Of a stretch of 64,000 nucleotides of DNA, positions 46,474 through 54,028 are shown piece by piece. Each line of letters opens with the position of its first letter. The first letter of the stretch is position 1. Both the position numbers and the translations under genes were made by a program. Below the pieces are notes generated by a model that was not told where the DNA came from, searched no databases, and saw only the letters and a list, made by a program, of their open reading frames with translations. The DNA is from JAMHWF01 sp964371405 (lineage in GTDB: Bacteria > Pseudomonadota > Gammaproteobacteria > Burkholderiales > Burkholderiaceae_C), in the NCBI GenBank assembly GCA_964371405.1, contig CAYJLV010000012.1, positions 1 through 64,000 on the forward strand, read 5' to 3'.

Positions 46474-47471
46474 TGCGGCGTGGCGCCCGAGGCGCGGATC
46501 AGCGCGATCCAGCGCGGCGCGTCGGCTGCGAAGGCGGCAGCGAACTCCGCGGGCGTGTTGCCCAGCGGCGTCTGGCCCTGGTCGACGAGCTTGGGCAGCA
46601 CGTCGGGCAGCCGGATGACGGCTGCGATCTCACGCTGCAGCCGCTCGACGATCGGCGCCGGCGTGCCGGCCGGCGCATAGGCCGCGACCCAGACCGGCAG
46701 GTCGATGCCCTTGAAGCCCTGCTCGTCGAAGGTCGGCACGTCGGGCATCGCGGCCGAGCGCTGCGGGCCCGTCATGCCCAGCGCCTTGATCTTGCCGCCG
46801 GCCACCATCGGCCGCGCGCCCACCGGGCTCGCGAACGTGACGTCGAGCGTGCCGCCGATCACGTCGGTGATCGCAGGCACTTCGCCCTTGTAGGGCACGT
46901 GGTTGAGGCTCATGCCGTGGTCGCGCGCGAGCAGGCTGCCGTAGATGTGGGCCGACGAGCCGATGCCCCAGCTGCCGTAGGAGATCGGCCGGTTCTGCTG
47001 CCGCGCCCAGGCGACGAAGCCCTTCAGGTCGTTGTACGGCGCGCCGGCCGGCGCGACGAGCAGCACGCTGCCGAGCGAAACCTGCGTGATCGGCGTGAAG
47101 TCCTTGACCGGATCGAACGGCAGCTTGGCGAACAGCACCGTGTTGTTCACGTGCGTCGACATCGTTGTGATCATGAAGGTGTAGCCGTCGGCAGGAGCCC
47201 GTGCGACAGCCTCGGCGCCCTTGACCGTGTTGGCGCCGGGGATCGCGTCGACGAAGACCTGCTGTCCCAGCCGCACCGTGAGCTTCTCGGCGATGACGCG
47301 GTTGAGCACGTCGATCGCGCCGCCGGGGTTGAACGGCGAGACGAGGCGGATCGGCTTGGCGGGCCATGCCGCCTGCGCGAGCGCGGCCGGCGCGGGGGCG
47401 AGTGCGGCCAGCGCGGCCAGCAGCAGCAGCGCGCGGCGCGCAGGGCGGATGAAGCAGGGGGTATCGCTCAT
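46470..47471 (-). CDS. Bug/TctC-type tripartite tricarboxylate binding protein
   Basis: 333-residue periplasmic binding protein. Signal peptide to about residue 32, then 'WPAKPIRLVSPFNPGGAIDV', the conserved Bug start. Bug proteins are strongly expanded in Burkholderiales. No TctA/B membrane genes are adjacent, as is usual. GGAG upstream supports ATG 47471. In an oxygenase operon it likely captures an aromatic or dicarboxylic acid (inference). Confidence 0.9.
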   Translation of the reverse strand: MSDTPCFIRPARRALLLLAALAALAPAPAALAQAAWPAKPIRLVSPFNPGGAIDVLNRVIAEKLTVRLGQQVFVDAIPGANTVKGAEAVARAPADGYTFMITTMSTHVNNTVLFAKLPFDPVKDFTPITQVSLGSVLLVAPAGAPYNDLKGFVAWARQQNRPISYGSWGIGSSAHIYGSLLARDHGMSLNHVPYKGEVPAITDVIGGTLDVTFASPVGARPMVAGGKIKALGMTGPQRSAAMPDVPTFDEQGFKGIDLPVWVAAYAPAGTPAPIVERLQREIAAVIRLPDVLPKLVDQGQTPLGNTPAEFAAAFAADAPRWIALIRASGATPQ

Positions 47472-47524
47472 CGTGGATCTCCAGGAAGCTGTGGGTGTGG
47501 CGTGGTGAAACCGATGATCGGTGC

Positions 47525-49498
47525 TCACGCGGCCGCGAAGGCTGCGAGGTTTCCCTCGTGGCGCGGCCGGTACGCCGACTCGAAGTCGCCCCAGAACGCG
47601 ATCGGCCGGTCGCTCGTCTCGACCGCTTCGCCGCGGCGGCGCAGCACCAGCCACTTGTGCCAGTCAGCCGGATCGAGCTGCGGGTGGTCGAGGCGCTGGA
47701 AGTGCAGATAGGCACTCGACGCCTTGCGTGCCTCGCAGGCGGCGACGATCATGCGCGCGCAGGTCAGGATGTCGTGCACTTCGAGCACGCGCATCAGCTG
47801 GTGCGGGTTGGCCGCGCCGACGCGCGGCGCCTCGTTGACCTCGAGATCCTGCAGCCAGGTCTGCGCCAGCGTCAGCAGCTCGGCGTTCTTCGGCTCGCTG
47901 CAATAGTTCTGCATCACGCGCGCGATGCCGGCGTTGAGCTCCTTCCAGTCGGGGCCGTCGCTGCCTTGCGCGAGCGGCGCGTAGGCGCGAGCCTTCTCGC
48001 GCGCGAGCTGGGCGCCATCGACAGCCGGTGCCGCGCGCTCGCGTGCGTGCAGCGCCGCACGCGCGCCGGCGTAGCGCCCGGTGGCGGCGGCGTGCGAATG
48101 GTCCTGGCCGCCGAACAGCAGGTCGCCAGCGCCGAACAGGCCCGGCAGGTTGGACTGCAGATCCCAGTCGACGAGCAGGCCGCCGCACACGCCCTGGTCG
48201 CCGAAGGTGCGCTCCTGCGGCAGCACCGGCTCGCGCATGCCGTGGCCGCGCAGGAAGTCGTAGGACTGCAGCATGTCGCGATCGGGATCGAACCCCGCCG
48301 CCTCGTAGGCCTGCTTGACCGGGATGCGCGTCTTGCCTTCGTTGCCGACCATCACGCCCCAGATTGCGCGGCGCTCCATCTCCGGCATGCCGGCGAGGTC
48401 GGCATAGAAGGGCGGCGTGAACTCGCCCGCCTGCATGCGCGCTTCCAGATCGGGGATCGGCCGCGGGCCGAGATACTGCGGCAGCCCGGGGTGCGGATGC
48501 GAGCTCGAGCCGCCGCCCATCATGAAGAACTTCTGCCCCTCGACCGGGCGGCAGCGCTCGGCCAGCGTCGCGAGCGGCCGGCCGAAGGCGTCGACCCACG
48601 GCACCTCGCGCCCCTTGGCGTCGACGATCGTGCAGGGGTACCAGGTGTTGATCGCGTTGCCGCTGCCGTAGGGCGGCAGCGAATAGCCGCTGCCGAACGG
48701 CGAGCGCATCGACTTCTCCATCATCGTGAACTCGGCGCCGGCGCGCCACGCGATGGCGTAGCCGGTGCCCGAGCACGACGGCGGGCGGAAGGTCGAGATG
48801 CCGCGCAGCTCCGACGAGAAGGTCCAGATGCGCTGCGGCCGGTTGGTCGCCAGCACGGTGGCCTTGGCGCGCACGACGACGAAGGCGCCGCTGCGTGCAT
48901 GCACGCCGGCCGCGCCGACGACCGCCTCGCCGTCGCGCCCGTGCTCGGTCAGCAGCGTGGTGACTGCGACGCGGTCGAAGATGCGAACGCCGAGCCGGCG
49001 GCACTGCTCGCGCAGCAGCGGCTTGTAGTCGTGGCCCCAGACGCGCAGCACGGTGCGGTTGGTGTAGTCGTAGGCGAACAGCAGCTGCGTCGCCGGGTCG
49101 CGGAACTCGGCGCCGTCGAACTCGCCGTCGGTGTCTCGCACCTTGCCGCCGTAGCGCTCCATGTCGAGCAGCGTCTCGTAGGCCGAGGCGCACTGGATGT
49201 AGGTCGAGATGCCGCTGCGGTAGCCGCCCTGGTTGTCGACCAGCGCCTGCGCGAACTCCTCCGGGCCGATCTTCGACGCCGGGTTGTCGGCCGCCCACTG
49301 CCAGTGATCGACGCCGGCGCCGCCGGCGCCGCTGCGTTCGCTGTTGGCCTTCTCGAGGATGACGACGCGCGCGCCGCAGCGCGCCGCCGAGATCGCGGCC
49401 CAGACGCCGGCGATGCCGCCGCCGATCACCAGCACATCGCAGTCGATCGTGCGCTCGGTGCCGTAGCGCACTTCGTAGGGCCAACGCAGCATTTCCAT
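47525..49498 (-). CDS. AprA/FrdA-like FAD-dependent oxidoreductase
   Basis: 657 residues. N-terminal FAD fold 'VLVIGGGIAGVWAAISAARC'. Length and the partner ferredoxin (nine bases away) resemble adenylylsulfate reductase AprA/AprB, but no sulfur genes are nearby. Such flavoprotein-ferredoxin pairs beside Bug proteins are probably used on organic acids (inference). Cytoplasmic; no Tat signal. Confidence 0.85.
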   Translation of the reverse strand: MEMLRWPYEVRYGTERTIDCDVLVIGGGIAGVWAAISAARCGARVVILEKANSERSGAGGAGVDHWQWAADNPASKIGPEEFAQALVDNQGGYRSGISTYIQCASAYETLLDMERYGGKVRDTDGEFDGAEFRDPATQLLFAYDYTNRTVLRVWGHDYKPLLREQCRRLGVRIFDRVAVTTLLTEHGRDGEAVVGAAGVHARSGAFVVVRAKATVLATNRPQRIWTFSSELRGISTFRPPSCSGTGYAIAWRAGAEFTMMEKSMRSPFGSGYSLPPYGSGNAINTWYPCTIVDAKGREVPWVDAFGRPLATLAERCRPVEGQKFFMMGGGSSSHPHPGLPQYLGPRPIPDLEARMQAGEFTPPFYADLAGMPEMERRAIWGVMVGNEGKTRIPVKQAYEAAGFDPDRDMLQSYDFLRGHGMREPVLPQERTFGDQGVCGGLLVDWDLQSNLPGLFGAGDLLFGGQDHSHAAATGRYAGARAALHARERAAPAVDGAQLAREKARAYAPLAQGSDGPDWKELNAGIARVMQNYCSEPKNAELLTLAQTWLQDLEVNEAPRVGAANPHQLMRVLEVHDILTCARMIVAACEARKASSAYLHFQRLDHPQLDPADWHKWLVLRRRGEAVETSDRPIAFWGDFESAYRPRHEGNLAAFAAA

Positions 49499-49507
49499 GG
49501 AGGTCTC

Positions 49508-49807
49508 CTAGACGCGGAAGTGTTCGCCGGTGTCTTTGCGCTTCCAGCGCACGCGCTGCTGCAGCGGGTGGTTCAGGCGGATCGCGCCCGGGGTCGGGCA
49601 GTCGTCGACGCAGGGCCCGCAGTACCAGCACTCGTCGGGGTGCAGGATCACCGGCGGTTTGCCCTTCACTGCGTTCGGGATGAACACGTCTTCGAGGCAC
49701 ACCGTCACGCAGCGGTTGCAGCCGTCGCAGATCGCGGCGTCGAACAGCACGGGCTGGCCGGGAGCGGGGCGGTTGGGCAGGGCGTAGACGACGGGCTGGT
49801 CGGGCAT
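49508..49807 (-). CDS. Two-[4Fe-4S] ferredoxin subunit (AprB-like)
   Basis: 99 residues with two cluster motifs: 'CDGCNRCVTVC' and 'CWYCGPCVDDCP'. A strong GAGGAGAGGAG ribosome site precedes ATG 49807. It stands directly ahead of the AprA-like flavoprotein and likely forms a complex with it as the electron carrier. Confidence 0.9.
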   Translation of the reverse strand: MPDQPVVYALPNRPAPGQPVLFDAAICDGCNRCVTVCLEDVFIPNAVKGKPPVILHPDECWYCGPCVDDCPTPGAIRLNHPLQQRVRWKRKDTGEHFRV

Positions 49808-49901
49808 GGCGGCTCCTCTCCTCAGGGCGCGCACAGCATCGTCGAAAGGCGGCGCGGCGTCTGTCCCCTGCGATCGGGACAGGCGCGCCGAGTCGGAGTG
49901 T

Positions 49902-50672
49902 CTACAGACAGATCGCGAACAACTCGGCCTGGCTCGTCACGCCGAGCCGCGCATAGGCGCGTTTGCGGTACGTCAGCACCGACGCGAGCCCGATGCCGAG
50001 GTCGAGCGCGATGCCCTCCGACGTCATGCCCGCGAGCACGCGTGCCATCACGGCGCGCTCGCGCGGCGTCAGCGCGCTGCTGACGGCGTGCAGGCGCGTC
50101 GCCAGCGCCTCGATGCGCTCGCCGCGGTCGCGTGAGCGCAGCCGCATGCTCATCATCGCGACATGCTTGAGGGCCAGCGCGGCGAGCAGCGGTGCCAGTG
50201 CGTCGATCGCCTGCAGCTCGGCAGCGCCGAATGCGCCGCTGGATTCCAGGCGGTAGAGGTTGAGCACGACGAGTTGGCCGGATGCGGCAGCGACGACGCT
50301 CAGGCGCTCGAGCAGGCCCGCCTCACGGTGCGTCGTGCGATAGGCGTCGCCGGGCAGCGCCGCGCTGCGCAGCAGCCGGATGGCGATGCCGGGACCGGCC
50401 GGCAGGTCGAGGTTCGGATCCTGCCGGTAGAGCCCGGCCAGGTAGGCCTGCTGCACGACGCCGACACGATCGCCGCCGCGCCAGCTCGCCGATTCCAGCA
50501 CCGGCGGGCGCTCGCGATCGACGAAGCGCATCAGGCAGACATGATCGACCGGCACCTGCCGGTTCAGCGCCGCGACGAGCTCGGCTGCGAACTCCACTTC
50601 GCCGAGAGCGGCGATCACCGGGGTGCACCAAGGCGCCCCCGCGAACTCATACGACGCCTGCACTGCCTGCAT
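49902..50672 (-). CDS. LuxR-family transcriptional regulator
   Basis: 256 residues; C-terminal HTH 'LTPRERAVMARVLAGMTSEG' then 'YRKRAYARLGV'. The N-terminal domain is unclassified. GGAGGTGG supports ATG 50672. It reads in the same direction as the flavoprotein/Rieske operon, 94 bases ahead of the ferredoxin gene, and probably controls it. Confidence 0.87.
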   Translation of the reverse strand: MQAVQASYEFAGAPWCTPVIAALGEVEFAAELVAALNRQVPVDHVCLMRFVDRERPPVLESASWRGGDRVGVVQQAYLAGLYRQDPNLDLPAGPGIAIRLLRSAALPGDAYRTTHREAGLLERLSVVAAASGQLVVLNLYRLESSGAFGAAELQAIDALAPLLAALALKHVAMMSMRLRSRDRGERIEALATRLHAVSSALTPRERAVMARVLAGMTSEGIALDLGIGLASVLTYRKRAYARLGVTSQAELFAICL

Positions 50673-50811
50673 GCCACCTCCGGGGCGCAAGGATAGCGGG
50701 CGCCCGGAATTGCCGCCTGCTCGATTCGTGGTCCCCCGCCGGGAGGACGCCGCGCGGGGACAGGCAAGCCGGGTGTGTTCACCGGTTCGACACGACGCAA
50801 GGAGAGATTCG

Positions 50812-51022
50812 ATGACCTACGTCCAAGGATTCGTGACGGCGGTGCCGACCGCCAACAAGGAGAAGTATCGCAAGCAGGCTTCGGACGCCGCGCCGCTGTT
50901 CAAGCAGTTCGGCGCAAAGCGGATGGTCGAAGGCTGGCGCGACGACGTGCCCGACGGGAAGGCTACGGAGCGCATGTTCTGGGGCGGCTTCGAATCGATT
51001 CTCGAGGAGCAGGGCGAGGGTG
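50812..51022 (+). pseudogene. DUF1428 gene remnant with internal deletion
   Basis: Starts well (AAGGAGAG, ATG 50812, 'MTYVQGFVTAVPTANKEKYR') like a DUF1428 protein. After 'DDVPDGKAT' it jumps directly to the family's C-terminal 'ERMFWGGFESI', losing about 45 central residues in frame. The family stop is also absent and the frame reads on. Full-length members are about 115-120 residues. I take it as a decayed gene. Confidence 0.6.
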
Positions 51023-51033
51023 TTCGACCGAGG

Positions 51034-51217
51034 ATGCTGTGGGCGTATGCCGAGGTTCTGAGGTTGGTGTATTTCCCGTACCGGGACTGGCGCGCGATGG
51101 TTATGCTGCCTGCCTCTTACGCTGGCCACCTTCCTCTGCCACTGGTTCATGATGGAACTCGAGATCGGGCTGACCGTGGCCACGCTTGTCGCCGATGCGT
51201 TCAAGGCTCGGGCGTGA
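51034..51217 (+). pseudogene. Possible frameshifted small membrane protein
   Basis: From ATG 51034 one frame reads 'MLWAYAEVLRLVYFPYRDWR'. A different frame then continues 'LTLATFLCHWFMMELEIGLT' and ends 'ADAFKARA' with TGA at 51215-51217. That stop overlaps the GTG of the cytochrome c gene by the same four-base pattern used throughout the operon, which argues a small membrane gene really ends there. Joining the pieces needs one frameshift near 51100. Weak evidence. Confidence 0.35.
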
Positions 51218-51675
51218 GCGTCGAGACCGTGATCCGCCCGCAGCGAAGTTCCTACACCGACGGTGTGCGCGGCCGACCGGCAGGCGGGTGGCGCCGCGCG
51301 TGCGACTCCGAGCGCGCGCAGCGCACAGGGGGCGCTCTGCGCATCGCGTTCGCTGCGGGTCTGGCGTTGTACGCGGCGGCCGGCGCGGCGCTCGCCACCG
51401 GGCAGAAGCCCGCCACGATGTACGCGTTGAACTGCATGGGTTGTCATCAACCGCCGAAGGAACGGCAGCGTGATGCCGGTCCGCTGCGAGGCGAGTTTTT
51501 TCATTCGACCCAGGGACGCAGCTTTTACGTGCGCATGCCGGTGCAAGGCCGTTCGCTCAGCGCGGCCGAGGACGCGCGCCTGCTCGAGGAGATCCTCACC
51601 TGGAGGCGCAGTTGCACGGCCGTCATCCAGAGCGCCCCGATGACCGACTATCGCGCCGAACGCTCCGTTCGATGA
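51214..51675 (+). CDS. Cytochrome c, first clear gene of the nod operon
   Basis: 153 residues from GTG 51214; a later GTG near 51268 is also possible. A hydrophobic export segment (about residues 43-62) is followed by one heme motif 'CMGCH' at residues 74-78. The C-terminal half has no clear distal Met loop. Its stop overlaps the next gene by ATGA. It likely carries electrons in the periplasm for the diheme proteins downstream. Confidence 0.72.
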   Translation: MSVETVIRPQRSSYTDGVRGRPAGGWRRACDSERAQRTGGALRIAFAAGLALYAAAGAALATGQKPATMYALNCMGCHQPPKERQRDAGPLRGEFFHSTQGRSFYVRMPVQGRSLSAAEDARLLEEILTWRRSCTAVIQSAPMTDYRAERSVR

Positions 51676-52796
51676 AGTACCGTACCTTGCGACGCTGCGC
51701 ACGAGCAGCCTGGTCCTTGCTCGCGCTTTCGCTGCTTGCGCTCGTCGCGACGCCGACCGCGTCAGCGCCCGACTCGATCCCGCCGCGCCTCGAGGCGGTT
51801 CAGCACGCGGCCCCGCTCGACCGGGCGCGCCTCGAGCTGGGCCGTCAGCTGTTTCATGAGTCCCGACTCTCGGGGGACGGCAGTCGCAGCTGCGCGAGCT
51901 GCCACGCGCCAGGGCGTGCCTTTGCCGACGGCGACGCGCTCTCGCGCGGCTACAACCACACGGGCCATTTCCGCAATACGCCGAGCCTCGTGGGACTGCG
52001 GCTGAAATCGCGCCTGATGTGGGACGGCCGCTACGAGGCCGCCGACCTGAAGAAAGTGGTCGCGGAGATGCTGTTCTCGCCGGTCACGATGAACGGTGAT
52101 CCAGGGATCATCGTCGAGCGCGTGCGCCAGCTGCCGGTGCTCATGGGTGCATGGCAGCGGCTGCACGGCGTGAGCTCCACCCCGACCATCGAAGGCATCG
52201 TTCAGGCGATCTCGGACTATGCCGGCGCGCACGACGGCAGCGGTACGCCGGTCGATGCGGCGTTGCGCGGCGACGTCTCGAAGCTCTCGCCCCAAGCCGT
52301 CGACGGAATGCGTCTGTTCACCGGCAAGGCGGCCTGCGTGCGTTGCCATTCGGGCCCCGCACTGTCGGACGGCCGCGCGTATCGACTCGGCGTTCCGGAG
52401 AACGCAGAGGTGCTTCGCGATCCCGAGCGCACGATAGCGCTGCTGCATCATCACGCGAACCATGGCTCGCCGGATCCGATGGCCGAACGCAGCGACACGG
52501 GTCGCCATGCGATTACCCGGCGCGCATCCGATCGCGGGCGCTTCGCAACACCTTCGCTGCGCGGCGTCGCACGCACCGCGCCGTACATGCACAACGGGGT
52601 GCTGCCCACGTTGTCGTCGGTCGTCGAGTTTCACAATCGCGGCGGCGGCGCAGGTTCCGAACTGCAGCCGCTCGGGCTCGACGCGCGCGAGCGTGCCGCG
52701 CTGGTCGCCTTTCTCGAAGCGTTGTCGGTCACCACCGCTGCCGAGGAAGCTCCCGCCTCGCACGACTACGCGACGGCTGCAGGAGCGGGACGATGA
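51672..52796 (+). CDS. Diheme cytochrome c peroxidase/MauG-family protein 1
   Basis: 374 residues with a Sec signal (to about residue 32). Heme motifs 'CASCH' (74-78) and 'CVRCH' (222-226), plus 'APYMHNGV' near residue 330, are those of bacterial Ccp/MauG proteins, which reduce H2O2 or oxidise protein residues in the periplasm. ATGA overlaps on both sides place it inside one transcription unit with the NorB-like gene. Confidence 0.88.
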   Translation: MKYRTLRRCARAAWSLLALSLLALVATPTASAPDSIPPRLEAVQHAAPLDRARLELGRQLFHESRLSGDGSRSCASCHAPGRAFADGDALSRGYNHTGHFRNTPSLVGLRLKSRLMWDGRYEAADLKKVVAEMLFSPVTMNGDPGIIVERVRQLPVLMGAWQRLHGVSSTPTIEGIVQAISDYAGAHDGSGTPVDAALRGDVSKLSPQAVDGMRLFTGKAACVRCHSGPALSDGRAYRLGVPENAEVLRDPERTIALLHHHANHGSPDPMAERSDTGRHAITRRASDRGRFATPSLRGVARTAPYMHNGVLPTLSSVVEFHNRGGGAGSELQPLGLDARERAALVAFLEALSVTTAAEEAPASHDYATAAGAGR

Positions 52797-54028
52797 TCAG
52801 CGAACCCACACCACGTGGTGCGCGGCGCGTCGATCGGCGCCTGGCCCAGCGTCTCGCCGTCGTACTGCTTTCGATATCGCTGATTGCCGGCGCCATCGTC
52901 TCGGTGGGTGCCTTCGTCGATCTGCTGGCGCCCGCTGACGCAGCGGCAGACGCCGCGCCGCTCGCCATGCTGCCGCCGGTACGAATCCCCGCCGACAATC
53001 CGATGTCGGCCGCGAAAGTCGAACTTGGGAAGATGCTCTTCTTCGATGCACGACTGTCTGGAAATGCGTCGACCTCGTGCGCTTCGTGCCACGAACCGCA
53101 GATGGGCTGGACGCACCACGACCCGCTCGCGCCCGGCTATCCGGGCCACCGGCTCTGGCGCAACAACCCCACGATACTGAACGCTGCGCATTTCAGCCGG
53201 CTGATGTGGGACGGCACGCTCGATCGCCTCGAGGTGCAGGCGCGGTCGGCGATGCAGGCGCCCGTCGAAGGCAATGGCAAGCCGGGCATCGTCGAGATGC
53301 GCCTGCGGCTCGTTCCCGAGTACGTCGATCGGTTTCATGACGTGTTCGGCACCGAGTGGCCTCGCATGGAAGACGCCTGGCTCGCGATCGCGGCCTTCGA
53401 GCGCACGATCGTTTCGGACCCGGTTCGCGTGCCCTTCGACCGCTTTCTTGCGGGCGACGCACGATCGCTGCCTGAAGCCGCGAAGCGCGGCTACGCGCTG
53501 TTCAACGGCAAGGCCCGCTGCATCGCCTGCCATGGCGGGCCGCTGGCGAGCGACGAGCAGTATCACGCGCTGGGCGTCCCACGCCACTCGCTGTTCGATT
53601 CCAGTCCTCTCGTGCAGGTGGCCGTGCGCTGGCAGAACGCGCAGCGCGAGGCGCCTCGTGTGCTGTACCGTGGCGGCGGCGACGAGGATCTCGGCCGCTG
53701 GTACCGCACGCGCGATCCGGCCGACATCGGCAAGTTCCGCACGCCTTCGTTGCGCGAGCTGCGCTACACGGGCCCCTACATGCACAACGGCGTCTTCGCG
53801 ACGCTGCACGAGGTGGTGGAGTTCTTCGATCGCGGCGGCGGCGATGCGCCGAACAAGTCGCCGCTGCTGAAGCCGCTCGACCTCGACGCCGGCGAGAAGG
53901 CCGACCTCATCGCCTTCCTGGAGTCGCTGAGCATGGACGCGCCGCTGATCGTCGAGGCGCCCGAACTGCCGCCGATGCGCCCGCTCGTCGAGACGGCCGC
54001 GGCGCAGTGCAGCCGGGAGGAACAATGA
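52793..54028 (+). CDS. Diheme cytochrome c peroxidase/MauG-family protein 2
   Basis: 411 residues, paralogous to the preceding gene. An N-terminal hydrophobic segment (about 20-45) may be an uncleaved anchor. Heme motifs 'CASCH' (96-100) and 'CIACH' (243-247); 'GPYMHNGVF' is shared. ATGA overlap with both neighbours. Two consecutive Ccp/MauG genes before a qNor-type gene is an arrangement I do not recognise from standard denitrification operons. Confidence 0.88.
   Translation: MISEPTPRGARRVDRRLAQRLAVVLLSISLIAGAIVSVGAFVDLLAPADAAADAAPLAMLPPVRIPADNPMSAAKVELGKMLFFDARLSGNASTSCASCHEPQMGWTHHDPLAPGYPGHRLWRNNPTILNAAHFSRLMWDGTLDRLEVQARSAMQAPVEGNGKPGIVEMRLRLVPEYVDRFHDVFGTEWPRMEDAWLAIAAFERTIVSDPVRVPFDRFLAGDARSLPEAAKRGYALFNGKARCIACHGGPLASDEQYHALGVPRHSLFDSSPLVQVAVRWQNAQREAPRVLYRGGGDEDLGRWYRTRDPADIGKFRTPSLRELRYTGPYMHNGVFATLHEVVEFFDRGGGDAPNKSPLLKPLDLDAGEKADLIAFLESLSMDAPLIVEAPELPPMRPLVETAAAQCSREEQ

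Noticed and set aside
47525..49807. True adenylylsulfate reductase AprBA
   Set aside because: No sat, qmo, dsr or sox genes nearby; neighbours are an aromatic-type oxygenase and a Bug protein. Only fold similarity is claimed.
47495..50083. An 862-codon plus-strand open frame across the flavoprotein genes
   Set aside because: Shadow of the minus-strand flavoprotein and ferredoxin genes; repetitive Arg/Ala/Val composition and no motif.
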